DNA of 64,000 nucleotides from NCBI GenBank assembly GCA_029953675.1, contig JAMWBK010000003.1, forward strand, positions 2,666,001 to 2,730,000, read 5' to 3'. The translations under genes and the position numbers were made by a program. Positions 33,088-45,311 of this stretch are shown here, piece after piece. The notes under the pieces are model-generated. The model ran no database searches, was not told where the DNA came from, and saw nothing but the letters and a program-made list of their open reading frames with translations. The first letter of the stretch is position 1. Each line of letters opens with the position of its first letter. Source of the DNA: Rhodosorus marinus. Lineage: Eukaryota; Rhodophyta; Stylonematophyceae; Stylonematales; Stylonemataceae.

Positions 33088-35227
33088 CGTCTCTTCTGTT
33101 ATCTTGTAAATAGCCAGCTATGATGGGAATGCCAACTAAAGTAACCGATCGAATTTGAAAATCCAATGCCTTGTGACGGAGCAATTATCACGCTTGAGGA
33201 CCGCGTTAGAGCTCTCGCGAACTACTCTATCACGACAAGTGGGAGTCCCGCTGCAGCATGCTGCAATTGTTATCGAGGGTTCACACTACCTCCGGACGAA
33301 CATTCAGCAGGTCCTCCCAGAATCCTGCGAACTTGAACACCGACAGTCACATTGGCTGAGACTGAGGTATTTTTCATGAGTCTTTTCGTCTATCAGGCAA
33401 AACGCCATCTATTGCCGTGAACAGATCATTTTCCAACAGCACGCACAATCGTGGGCGACTATTGAACAGGATCCTTTGTAAGCGGATTCGGCCACCACCG
33501 TCTAACACCTGTACGCCCCCCAACTCTTAAACTTGGCATGTTCCTCAGCAGGTCCCCTATCTTATCTCATCTTTGCAACTCCCTTGAAACCTATCCAAAC
33601 CACAACAGCTACTCCTCCCCAAGCAATACCCAGTAAATATCTCTCTAACCCGATGCAACTCGGCTCGATCCGGGACGTCCACTCTGGAGGGGGACGAATT
33701 AAATTAAATAAAAATAATAGGTCATATCTTTTTTTTCTTCATAAATACCATAAAATGATATTCAGTTTTAGAAATAATAACGACGAATGGCAAAAAAAGT
33801 GTAAGATTGTATTATGGAAGTATTTTGTAAGGTGTAAGGGTTTTTTTTCTTATTTCTGTATTTTCAATGCAGTTTATGATTAAATATCTTTTCTATTTGA
33901 ATTTTTGGGCTAGGGCTACGGTTCGCCTTTGGGAAGCGCGATACGACTGAAAGTCATTCCTCTTGAGTTGGGTCGCCGTGGATAGATTTTATCTTTAAAC
34001 GAATCTTCACGATTGTGTTTCGTGTGTTTTCGGCAGCATCGTTTTTGGCTAGAAGAAAAGGTCTACGCCAACCCAACCCCCCCCCCGCCAGGATCATATA
34101 CAGCGAACCGCTTGATGATAGCACTCCCCGCGCGAGGAAAACCATTTAATCAGTCTAGACTCTTGTTCGCGATGGATATTATGAACAAAAAGCTCTTCCC
34201 CAGAAGATAACTCCATATCAATGCATAGCTCAGTTGAAACCTCCCCCTAACTCTCCTCAGCACCTGTCACATATGCACAAACTCAATAATTCTTATGAAC
34301 AACTCTCTGCGATACCCACACAGTCTCAAATGACAGCCTCAATCAACGTCGATCGTCACTATTTCCTCCAATTCTGGTCCACAAAATTTCAATCTACTCC
34401 AGGCTGACTGGAGATGGTACATGATCAATATCTACTTGTTTCTTCATCGAGCATGTTTTGACACAAGGAAGAAGGCCACGTTCAGTCGGAACAAAAAGAC
34501 GATCAGAATCTCTACTTATATTGCAAACCTGTGAGATGTACGGACCTCAGCTCAGAGAATATACCTAAGCCGATTTCACTCAAAAAAAAAAAAATAGCTA
34601 CTTCCGCTCTCACGACTGAGCGATGAAAAAGCCCGTCTTTCTTTGTTCCCGTATGCGGTTTTCGTTGGAACAAGTCGATAACAATCTGAAGACGGCGATC
34701 CTCGATGTTGGAGAGGTTGAACCCTATACATCCCGCATTGCGCTCACGAAATCCTTGATTCCTTCGTTGCACAACGGCATTTGAGAACAGATGAGAAATC
34801 TAGTACAATAAAAAGATTTATTTTCAAAACAATCTATCAATAGTACGATCAGTTAGTACTAACGTGAACACGGCCGGTGTCCTTCGGTGTGAACGCTGAG
34901 ATTTCATCTTTTGTAGGACGACAGGAGATGAAATTGGCATTCTGCCGATAAGCGCGGAAGGTTCTCTACTCCTTCGTAAGTGCAGTTTTTCGGGTGCCGG
35001 GGAGGGGGTCTATGCTGATCTTGCCATGGTATAGAAGAAAGGAACAGAATGTTTGGTATTGATCTGAAGGTTTGAGGTTGGCCGGCGTTGTGGGTGGAGC
35101 GATGTTTTTTTTTGGTATCTCATAGAGTTGGGAATTGGGTTTTGGAGTTAGAAAGTGTGTTTTGTTTTTTGGCTTCTGCTTTTTTGTCGTGCTGGTGTTG
35201 AAGGTGCCCTTGTTGTTTTCTTTCCCG
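33088..35227. other. Intergenic region
   Basis: About 2.1 kb of mostly AT-rich DNA with poly-T, poly-A and poly-C runs. The short open frames have no features. The last 100 bases lead into the methyltransferase start; an open frame continues upstream to 35135 without an ATG. Confidence 0.45.
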
Positions 35228-37698
35228 ATGCGATCGTATCGTGGTCGTATGGGTTTTATTGCAAGTGGTTGGGTAGGAAGAAGTGGGCTTGGGAGAAAGC
35301 TGAGCAGTAGAAGGAGGCCGGTTGATTTTGAAGGTTTTCCGGAGCCGGAGTTGGAGGGTCTTCCTGACTCGGAGTTGACTCGTTTACGCTATTTTAGGCA
35401 AGCGCACAGTAGGAACTTCGAAGCGCATGTGATGAGGTAAGGCAATTGATGAGAGTATTTTCGTACGGAGGGGAACTATTTTTGATGTGGTCAAAGTCCG
35501 AACGAATAGCCTTTCATGGCTTTTTCTTTGTTTAGTATGTCGCTACCCCATACAAGGACGGAGACGGAGCCAATCGACATTGAAGACCTTCGTCCGAAAA
35601 GGAAGAAGCTGCGTCGAGGGGAGCAGGTCGAGGTGAATATCACTGAGTTAGCTTCGACAGGAGAAGGTAGACTATAAATACTCGTCACTGTTCAGGAACC
35701 AGAGTTGTAGGAACATAAAATTCTCAACAAGGACAGTGAATATTGTGTTTCTCTTCTGGCATTCAGGGGTAGCAAAACTCGACAGCGGAATGGTTGTTTT
35801 TGTTGAGCGAGGACATCCTGGATCACGGGTAGTCGCGGAAGTGTTCAACTCCAGAAAAGACCACGCTTACGCAAAAGTCATCTCGGTCGTTAATCCTTCA
35901 GAAAATACCATCAAACCGATATGCAAGCACTATCCCACGTGTCGCGGCTGCAAGTTCCAGGACCTCAAGTATTCTGCTCAGATGCACGAGAAACATAAGC
36001 AAGTTGAGAACCTCTTCCGAGAGTACACTGATATCCCAGTTTTTCCTATAATTGGGTAAGAACGAAAAACCGTGCGGAGAGGACGACGGAGCTCAAGGGC
36101 AGTGCGTCTCAAAAACTTTTGCTGGTGCTTTTGTCCATTCGTTAGGTCAGACAGTCCGTTTCAATACAGAAACAAGATGGAGTTTACGTACGGGACGAAA
36201 CGATATCATCCGGATGGACCACCAGCGGAACGACCGGCTGGAGATGAGTTCATCCTCGGAATGAATGCACCAAGGGCTTGGGACAAGGTCATTGAACTTG
36301 ACGAATGCCACCTGATGGTAATCATCGTCGCACCCCAACCAAAGATGGTCTTCTTTAGCGAGACAACGGCTAGGAGCCTCTTGTTGTTTCGAAGACAAAA
36401 ACCCCCTTCTCAAACGTCTTGTGGTTCCCGTTTTGCTCCGGTTTGGCTTGCTTTTCGTTTTGACTAGCCGGAGCCAGGAACTGAGATTTTTAACTTGGCG
36501 AGGGACTTGACGCGTGAAACAAAGTTCCCCGCATACGACAACTATGCGCATGAAGGCTTTTTTAGAAACCTCGTACTTCGGTTTGCTTCCAATGGAAAGG
36601 GAGAGACGGAGGTTATGGTCAATATCGTGACGTCGTTCACTGATGCCGAGCAGATGCTTAAACTGGTTGCCGAAAAGCTCGTTTCCAAGTTTCCTTGTAT
36701 CGTGTCTGTGATGCACAGTATGACGACAAGTAAAGGTGAGACCCACGCCCGAAGCTACATATATATATTTTGGTCATGGGTTAGCTGTTGCTGTTGCTTG
36801 GTGAGATTGACTTGAAGCATTGTGACTTCACGAATCCTCTGAAAACAAGGTGGGAGCACTGTGGCGGAGAAGCAGGTGTTACTTCATGGGCGGGCGTACA
36901 TTGAGCAACGGCTGAGAGGCCTTGTTTTTCGCATATCGTCGAGTTCATTTTTCCAACCCAACCCTGGAACAGCAGAGAAGCTCTACAAAGTGATCGAGGA
37001 TTTCGCGGAACTAACTCCGGAGCACACTGTTTTGGATCTATTTTGCGGGACTGGAACTATCGGACTCTCCTTGGCTGGAAGCTGCAAGTAAGTGCACCCC
37101 TCGGTAGTATTGAATACGAGCGACAATGAGGAGAAAATCCCTCGTTCCGTTGTTTGCTCTGTTTCTAAGGTTCTATCTTCACACTTTGATCGTAGACATG
37201 TTCATGGGCTTGAGCTGGTGGAGGCAGCTGTCCAGGATGCAGAGAACAATGCTACGAGGAACAGCATATTTAATGCAACGTTTAAACAAGCGAATTTGGA
37301 TTTGACCAAAATATCTCCGCATGAGCTGGACCTGCCGAAGTCGGATGTCATTGTCTTGGATCCCCCGCGGGCTGGGCTCCACCCAAGGCTTGTAAAGTAA
37401 GTCTCCACTGGGGAGGGATTCTTTCACCTCATTAAGATTGTTTTGAACGCATTCTTAGAAGTATTCACTGCGTCTCTTCAGGTGGTTGAAGCTGACGCTT
37501 CCTAAGCGTATCGTCTATGCAAGCTGCAACCCATCCACACAAGTGCGAGACGTGAACAGACTTTGTGAAGATAATGGACCTTATCGCTTGACGAAGATCC
37601 AACCCGTCGACCAGTTCCCTAACACACCTCATTGTGAATGCGTCGTCGCATTGGAGCTTCGCGAAGACTACAAACAACCATCAGAATTCTACGCGTAG
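35228..37698 (+). CDS. RNA (uracil-5-)-methyltransferase, TrmA/RlmD family with iron-sulfur motif, probably organellar
   Basis: Eight exons (35228-35436, 35536-35666, 35767-36055, 36146-36317, 36468-36735, 36850-37087, 37196-37396, 37482-37698) give 574 residues with unbroken phase. The enzyme makes 5-methyluridine in rRNA or tRNA using S-adenosylmethionine. The N-terminus (MRSYRGRMGFIASGWVGRSG, then RRRP) looks like an organellar transit peptide. A TRAM-like segment is followed by CKHYPTCRGC (C166, C172, C175) and C264 in LDECHLM, matching the four cysteines of the RlmD [4Fe-4S] site. The SAM motif is VLDLFCGTGTIGLSLA, then VIVLDPPRAGLHP, and the catalytic cysteine is C518 in VYASCNPSTQVRDV. 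The base Glu is in HCECVVALEL. The cluster points to the RlmC/RlmD (rRNA) branch rather than TrmA. It is convergent with the creatininase-family gene 255 bp downstream. Confidence 0.93.
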
Positions 37699-37953
37699 AT
37701 ACAATCCATTTCAGCGCAGGCTCTTCCAGGAGGGGACATCGAGGAAGCAAGGAATTGAAAGACTCGTAGGAAGCTAGGAGCGAGCCCTGTCTTTGTGGCA
37801 TAGCTGAAATGGTTGGGTGACGACTGATACTGCTTAGAAAGAACGAGTCGACTCAAGATTGATTTTACTACCTCCTCCTGGGAAAGATTCTTGGGAAGGA
37901 GTAGCAGAGGTTGCAGCGGGTTTTCTCCTTCTGTTCGCTTTCTATGTATGCCG

Positions 37954-39186
37954 TCACGACGGCTCTTTACTGTTATTTGTAAACTCTATGGTATTCATTA
38001 GCTTTTGTACTGCGTCATTTATCAGGCGCTCACCAGCCTCGGTACTGGCCTGCGTAGGGTCACCAACCACGCCGGACGCGTTCAGGTCTTCAGTTTTCCA
38101 GCCGAACATGACGTCATCTCCGTAGGGGCAGATCGGAGATTCAAGATAAGCGCTTTTGTGATCTGTCAACTTTTCGTTCTGAACATGTTCCGGCATGAGA
38201 TACATCATTGCAGATGTCTCAATCGCGCCAGCATGAATATCATACCTGAAATAGGTTTTTTACAGGGGTTGCCGGTAGATCGTACACGGACGGTTTGACC
38301 GAGTAGAAGTGAAGAAGAAGAGAGGACATTGTTAAGCGCAGAAGGTCATACGAAGCCGAAGGCAGCAGTCCGCTTGTTTTGTTGAACGTGGGGCTCATCG
38401 CATACTTCAATAGGCTCTCGCTGAAGAGCTCATTCGCATTCCATGCACGTTGCAGATGCAGACCTACAGCGAACATCTTCAGCTCAAAGCGAAGGCGACG
38501 GCATAGAATCTCAACGTTCTGGGTTTGTCCTAGGTGTGCGTTGAACGAGTAGCAGAAAATTTCTGAATGATTGCGAAATCAATCATAGTTGCCCATAAGC
38601 GCATGTGAAGGGCAAGGGCATACCTCCATGTCCGTTGAGAACAATCAGCCTTCGTAAGCCGCTTCTGCGGACGCTCTCACATACCTGAAACCACAGGTCG
38701 ATAAGCGTTGAGTCTGAGATAGTGAGCGTCCCGCAGAAACTGGAGTGCTCCGTGCTTGCGCCAATGCTAAGCGTCGGTAGCACCACTGCTCTCCGGACCT
38801 GAGTCGTGGACAGAGAAGAGGGTGCTAACCTGAGCTGGGTCCCACTGCGCCTCGCGTATAATCTGCGAAAATGGTGTGCAAGTATTTTCACGTACTTCAT
38901 CTTCTACGGCGTGCTGATCACGGAGAACTTTCAACACGCCGTCGACCAGGAAGGAATCAGTTCCAAGCGCAAGGTGGGATCCATGGGATTCAACCGCTCC
39001 GACGGGGAGAATTGCCGTCTTCAACCTCTCACCAACCTGTTTCAACGCACACGGGAACAAAGAAGGGCTTTCATCGCTCAGTTTGAAATCCAAAGCAGAG
39101 CTGATTTCTTGGGAGTGAAATCGGATCGGCTTAACTATGCTCTGCCGCAGATCTTCTGAGCTGAGATCTGACCATCTCACAGCCAT
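37954..39186 (-). CDS. Creatininase-family amidohydrolase
   Basis: Four exons, 39186-38896, 38798-38624, 38529-38406 and 38245-37954 (introns 97, 94 and 160 nt), give 293 residues. The family (creatininase, MftE, ArfB) are metal-dependent amide hydrolases. The motifs are all there: PVGAVESHGSHLALGTD (metal ligands E66, H68, D77), STEHSSFCGTLTIS, LNGHGGQ spanning the exon 2/3 junction, and DIHAGAIETSAMMYLMP at the start of exon 4. The usual HAGE-x-ETS reads HAGA-I-ETS here, so the first Glu is Ala. No signal peptide is evident, so it is probably cytosolic. The substrate cannot be predicted: family members act on creatinine, formamidopyrimidines, or peptides in cofactor synthesis. It starts at the ATG at 39186, head-to-head with TELO2 across about 300 bp. 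Confidence 0.9.
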
Positions 39187-39493
39187 GCCATATATTTAGA
39201 GATTCTACGGTTCCTATTCTTCGAACGAAAACGCAGTCTTCTTGCGTCAAAAACCTGTTCGATGAAGCAGGGTATTCGGGATGGACGTTTATCATAGTAA
39301 CCATCTCCAATCCGATTGGAGTCGAATGGTAGTCCGCAATCCCATCGTGGGGGCTAAGTAGGATTTCAATCCAAACGAGAAAGAACCAGAAATGATGCTC
39401 TTAAGCAACGTGAGGAGACATGTATCAGTAGATGAGTCAGAAGCAACCGCATGAAGTGAACCGTTAACGATCAGGGCTGCTTTGGGTCTCGTG
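39187..39493. promoter_or_regulatory. Shared divergent promoter region (creatininase-family gene / TELO2)
   Basis: A 307-bp gap between two divergently oriented start codons. No obvious TATA box or repeat. The short spacing implies a shared or bidirectional promoter. Confidence 0.4.
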
Positions 39494-42400
39494 ATGGAAG
39501 AAGCTCGGGAGGTTTTCCTTGGCTTTCGTGGCGTTCTTAAGGAAACCGAGGATCCTAGCTTGGCGTTGAAGAATGTCGTAATGGATTTGGAATCCATTGC
39601 GGGCACTGACCGAGGTGCAGATCGTGGAGGCTATGATAAGCAGACCCAGGTCGCTTTCATTCACAGGTACCTGGATGGGAGCATATCTCTGGTCCTGGAG
39701 CATTTGGTCGAAATCGAGGAAGGTGGGGTCCTCGAAGGGGATCTGGTGGCTCAAATTCAGATGCTTCTGTTCAATTTGCCCGCTCCGGCTTCGAGCTTCT
39801 ACATTTTGACGACCTTTCTGTGGACTAGCAAAGTACGACCAATACTACCCATCCCCGTTCTGTCGTTTCACAGAGCTCGTGTCTCGGAGAGAAAAACTAT
39901 GTAATTGCTAATCACGCTTCTTCTTGCACAGGACACGGGAGGCAGAAAAGCGCCTTTTGTGATTGTCGAGATCCTTGAACGCTACATAAGCAAATCTCAT
40001 CGTTTATCCCGAATTATTGAGGATCTGGATTGCAAAGATGAAGGTAAGCCGAACTCAAAACAAACGACCGGATTCTACTCGTGCAGACTTTCAGTCAGCA
40101 AAGGAAAGGCTCCAATATGATTCATTTTTTTACCCTCTATCCGTTGCGTCCTTGTACGAATTTTTTTGATTACCAGCGACGCGGAACAGGACGATCTCAG
40201 CGCTTGTCACGCTACCTGATCGCGTATCCAACGTACTAAGACAGGCTCCAGCGGTTGGGTCTCCACTTGGTGAGAACGAATACTGTCAGAAACTTGCAAA
40301 GGCTCTGTGGCGATCATTTCAGTTGAACACGCAGAGAAGCTGCGTCCCGACCATCATCAATAGAGTAGCTAGCTCAGGCGGAGGAAGGACCGCCAGTCTT
40401 CTCGTACGTGGTTTACTGCAGTCCGCTGAATCCACCAACGACCCCGGATCAGGAGCAACCCTGAAACTAGGAAAACTCCTTTCGGAGACTTCAACTCTAG
40501 CGTCGGAACTGATTCTTCGGTCGCTCATCGCAATTCACTCAAAGTTCATGGAGAAGGTAGGCCGTAGTTAATCATCGCAAGTCCTCGGATTCGTCTGCCT
40601 ACTTGGCTGAACAAGGCGTCTCCAACAAAGTTCCACTGAACCCTGAAACATTTGCTAGCTCTAAAACAATACTAAGATTCTCTTCTACCGAAAAACATCT
40701 TTTTCGCTCAGGTCCTGCTTGAGTTTCTGAAGGAGAGCGAAACTGCCCTTCACCTAGCTGGGGCTGGCCTAGTTTTAAAGCGACCGATTATCAAAGGTTC
40801 AGATGTGAACCTGTTTGTGTCCAGTGCGAGCAGAGCCTCGGAGTCGTCTAAAGTCTTGAACAAGAAATTCTTCCTCAGAAGCGTGATCCTGTCTTGGTCA
40901 CAGGCTGATGTTAGTTCGTTTGGAGACCTTCCGATGGAGCGACAGAGAACGAGGGTGGTGTTGCTATGGTTGAGAAGCTGCAGGAACGAAGACTTCGTCG
41001 CGGTGGAGGATCAAGGCCTTATTCTGGCGGATGGAATACAGCGCAGGTTTCAGAGCCCTGAAAAGAAGATAAGGTTCTTCGGGATGGTGGTTGGAGAGTG
41101 CTTCTCTAATGTCATTGAGCACCCTGAAAAGCTGCGTTTTGACTACGATTCGGATGCTCAGCTGGAGGAGGAGGACATTGAGTTACGGCGCCTGTCACGG
41201 TTGGGGGATGCAGAGGTCGTATCTGCGCCGGGAGCGTCGAACGATGAGAACCGCATGGCTGTGGAGGAACACCCTCAGCAGGATCGTGACGACGGTCGGA
41301 GCTTTGAAGACAGCGATATGGAAAGCTTGGAGGCGTACGATTTGAGCGATGACAGCGAACAGGAGTCGCTGTTGAAAAAGCAGGTTTACGCGACGTCTTC
41401 TATTTTTCGCCTGCTGAACCTGATTCGAGATTTTAATCGTGGAGAGGAAAACGCTACGGACCCGCAACTACTGCTGGAGGCGCTGAACAGTGTGGATAGA
41501 GAAGCGAAGAGGCGATCTCCCAGCGCAGTCCACTATTCCCCTGAGCTATCGCGATCCATACTGGCGGTTTCACCCGGAAAGTTCCCACCGGAAGAGGAGA
41601 AAATGGTATTGCAGCACCACCACTGCCGAGCAGCTAGTTAGATATTTAACACGGAGTCACCCATATTCCTGAATTCACAGATCGAGAAGGCTCGGAGCAG
41701 TTCGCTAGAAAACCTTGCACAGTTGGACATCGGTCGTGTGGGTGATATGTTAATAACTGTAGGTCCATGCCCCATTCACTTGTCTGAGTGTCAATTGATC
41801 CCTCGTCATGGTGAAGAGCGGAAGCATACCCCTCCGAATCCGATACCATGTCGAAAACAGCACGGAGCCATGCCTGCTGCGTCCTCGAGCCTTCGCCTCT
41901 TTTAGAGCCGATTGCCCAAGCTCAAAGGTTCTTAACGCTACTGCTGCTTCTACTCTATTCTTCTACTTGTTTTGCGCAGAAAATTATTTATGGGACTGGT
42001 TCTGTTCTTTCTCTGCGATCTGAAGCGCTTCGGTTGCTGTCACGAGGAGCGAGGCTCACCTGCGACAGATTCGAACGCGAAAGAGATGGAGGTGCTGACG
42101 TAGTAAGCATGGACATCAAGGGAGCCGCGGAAGGTGAGAAGAGAGCGGAGGAAGCAAGAGTAATCGGGAAGGTGATCCGCAGGAACGAAAGAGCTCTTGC
42201 GAAGGAGAAATCGCAACAGGCGAAAGTTCGGAATCGCTTTGCTGGTTCAGCGTGGGATTTATTTCAGAGTCTCTCTTGGGGCTTAAGAGGACACGGTGGA
42301 GTGCTGAAGGATGCTAAATCAGACTACAGGCTTCCTATACGCTTGGATGGTCAGGATACTTCGCTTCTGTCCCAGATCATAGCTACCCTCAGTGTCTTCA

Positions 42401-42861
42401 CTAGCTGCGCTGGTCCACAGTGCCTCGAGAGGGATAAGATGGCGGAGGAGCTTGCAATGATTGCTCTCTCCCGTCATGATGCCAAAGGTACTCGGTTCCG
42501 ACGTCCGGTTTTACGCTGCAACTGTCAGCACAGCTCGGTATGCTAATCAAGGATCGATGCTCTTCTGTTTCGGATCATCACGTGTTTAGAGGCGGTCATT
42601 CGCCGTGCAAGCATGCTCGCCCTCGGATCCGCCGTAGATGCTCTATCTTCCCACAATCTTTTGGACCTGCAGGTGCGACTCGCAAAAGACAATGTCGACA
42701 TATGGGAGCTTCTGCAAGTCAAGGCAGAATTCGACCCAGACGATGCTACCAGGAGATTTGCTGCGTCCTCATCTGCGCGGTGGGCATCCAAAGTATCAAC
42801 GGCCGAAGCACCACCGAGGAAAACCACAGAATTGAAGCTTCCTTGGCTTAATAGTCCGTGA
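39494..42861 (+). CDS. TELO2: TELO2 / Tel2 (PIKK-stabilising HEAT-repeat protein)
   Basis: Tel2 with TTI1/TTI2 and HSP90 stabilises PI3K-like kinases (TOR, ATM, ATR). Seven exons, 39494-39832, 39932-40043, 40177-40556, 40712-41605, 41681-41758, 41980-42487 and 42590-42861, give 860 residues, close to human TELO2 (837). Recognisable stretches: SALVTLPDRVSNVL (human VVALPDHLGNRL); the conserved junction IRFFGMVVGECFSNVI, then FDYDSDAQLEEE; an acidic serine region (EDSDMESLEAYDLSDDSEQE), the equivalent of the CK2-phosphorylated R2TP-binding site; and a C-terminal helical block VRNRFAGSAWDLFQSL, then RRASMLALGSAVDAL. The 221-nt intron after exon 5 is longer than the others and might hide a small exon. 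Identification rests on remembered human similarity. Its 3' end overlaps folC. Confidence 0.85.
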
Positions 42862-44580
42862 CATGGCTTCCCCTACGGATGAGCTTCTCTCTGATGACTC
42901 CCGCGAGGTGAAGTGAGCCAAGTACTAGAACGTATCCGTTGGTCTCCTTAGCTAACAGAACAGACCGTTCAATGGCGTCACTCGGGTCCTCAACCGCCTC
43001 CACCTTTGTGTCACAAGATTGACTGTCAAATGCCACTTTCATCTGAATCGACGAGAAACAGTTGCATAGAGGACCGGCCAAATAGCATGATATCAGATCG
43101 ATATAACGGTGGCTCTGACAGACCCGCCGATCACCGTGGTGACCGGAGGGTCCTCCCCGCTCCTAGGGAGGCTGGAAGAGAAGAGCCAGGCTAGCGACGT
43201 ATTTAAATGAACAGCGTTTACCTGTGCTGAAGAGGTGTATCTCGAACTCTTCCCAATCCGAGTGGTCACGATTCTATGGAAGGGTACTTGGGCCTCCAGT
43301 GCCTTGGAGGCGATGGCTTTCTCATCCTTGTCACTGCCAACTGCAATCTGAATTAAGCAACGGTTACGAGCGCGCAGAATTTGCAAAGCTAAGCCTTCTT
43401 GAACTGGCACGAAAGTTATTTGAAGTTTGTGCGAGCAGTCCCGCCGAAGGGGTTGCTTCTTACCAGGAGCACTTGGGGTCCGATCCCGTAGTTCTGAACG
43501 TGCGCTTCAGAGACAGCGGCTCTAACTGACTCGGGCACATGTGCGCCGTCAATGACAACCGGCACACCTTTGTATTCGAGCAGTTCCATCCTACCCTTGA
43601 GCACCTTCGACGCTCGATTGCGCAGATCGTTGTTGATCAGAGCTCCAGTGAGTGCTGCACCTGTTCGTTTCGATACAACCCCACGGTGTCCCATCTCTTC
43701 GAGTGTGCTCGCTGGCCGGTTCCGAAAGCAGCGAACAGTTCAGCTAGGCCAAATCGCTCAGGAAGCTTGGATAAAGAGGCTTCTTACCTGCGATCCTGGC
43801 ATTGACCTCCGTGAAGGATTCGCTGGGCTTCAAGGCGGGCACAAAGACAGGCTCTAGGGCCTGTGCATCAGCAGCACATTTCATGATTTGCTCAACGACC
43901 TCGCTGTCGGAGGGTTGGACGCCAATGATGACCGAGCATCCTCTTTTCCTTATGATTCCAGCCTTCTCGTAAGCAATTTCTCTGCGTCCTGGTCCGATGA
44001 TCGCCTGGTGTTCGAGCATAATATTGGTAATCACGCAAAACTCCGAGTCTAGGACGTTAGTCGAGTCCAGGCGTCCACCTAGACCGACTTCAACGATCGC
44101 CCAATCGACTTTCTCTTCAGCGAGCAGGGCGAGGCCAGCCGCAGCAAGAGAGTCGAACCAGGTGGATGAATGAAGCTCGTACTTGGCTCTGACATCCAGA
44201 ACGCTCTCGAGCGATTTCGCTAGTAAATCATCATCACACTGAAAGGCAGCGGTGAGTCGCGGGGCTTGGATCAGCAAGTGTTGGAGAAGGCGTCGATTGA
44301 TGGAGGGGGGCTCCTTACCTCGTCCAGATCAATCAAGACGCGTTCATTCACTCTGTTCACGTGGGGAGAACAGAAGCAACCCGTTCGAAATCCTTCTTGT
44401 TGAAGAGCTGAAGCGATCAACGCCACGACGGATCCCTTTCCTTTGGAGCCGGTTACGTGGACCGTTCGAAGCGTCTTTTGAGGACTGCCGAGTTTTTCCA
44501 GAAGATCTCGACACGGGGATGAGCTCACCCTCATCAGCCGGTTCTCACCCACAGATCGGTGGGACCTCTCCCAGTCCACA
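42848..44580 (-). CDS. folC: Folylpolyglutamate / dihydrofolate synthase (FolC family), 5' end unresolved
   Basis: Adds glutamate to folates (or to dihydropteroate) using ATP. Exons 44580-44319, 44238-43788, 43660-43464, 43347-43222 and 43042-42848 keep phase throughout (introns 80, 127, 116 and 179 nt). The P-loop VTGSKGKGSVVALIASAL is followed by CFCSPHVNRVNERVLI, WAIVEVGLGGRLDSTN, TNIMLEHQAIIGP and VVIDGAHVPESV, all typical of Mur-ligase-like FolC enzymes. The final segment VLVLGSLHLAGVIREKLI is the family's usual ending. The reading frame is open upstream of 44580 (KLEKSLSRLDELVDWERSH fits the family N-terminus) to a stop near 44706, but has no ATG before MRVSSSP at 44534. An upstream first exon is therefore likely. 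Its last 14 bases overlap the TELO2 stop. Confidence 0.92.
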
Positions 44581-44709
44581 AGTTCGTCTAGGCGAGAGAG
44601 CGACTTCTCAAGCTTGGAGGAGTACTTGCTCCCATCTTTTGAAAAAGACGGAGAGGGCTTGCTTCGAGCAGCCAGCCTTCCAGCATCAACAACACAGGAA
44701 AACTTTTCT

Positions 44710-45311
44710 TAAGCATCCAGTGGAACCAAGAATCCATTACAGCAGGTTGGGTGCGCACTGATGTTTTGAACCCATGGCACGTACGTACTCCTTCTTCCAG
44801 GCACTACTTGATTGCCCCGAAAAGGAGCGTAAGATTCCATTCCGGATCACCATTCGAAACTGAAATCCACTGTCGAATGAAGCACAACCAAGATCACGAT
44901 TCTTCGTCGCGGGTTTTCACAACATTGCTACGTAAAGCGACTCTGAAGCACACCGTTCCGGTGCCCGCTTCGTGTTCGTCAATGGGACCGTCGTGGTTTG
45001 AGATTTGGAGTGCATGAATTTTTGTGTAGTTCACAAGTCAGCAGTCGCAACGAGCGGAGTGTTTCCCTTTCCTAGCACTCTGGACATGCGAAGGCCGAGG
45101 ACAAAGCTCGGTGGATGCTTGCGGATCTGATGAGGTGTTGGTCTGTGTGAAGCGATTCGCACTTTCTTATTTCTTCAGAGATCTAAAATGTGTCATAGCA
45201 ATGGGAACAGCGAAGCGCGCCCAGGTCATGCTTTTCTTGTGCAGTCATGCTCCTTTAGGTACTCAATAGGCGGAGGCTACTCTCCCCAGTCTGGAACCAG
45301 ACAGAGCATTT
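44710..45311. other. Gap between folC and an unidentified gene
   Basis: Probably holds the folC promoter and first exon on the minus strand. Open minus-strand stretches near 44650-44740 (MDSWFHWMLKKSFPVLLM) and 44900-45020 could be exons, but phases were not resolved. Confidence 0.3.
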
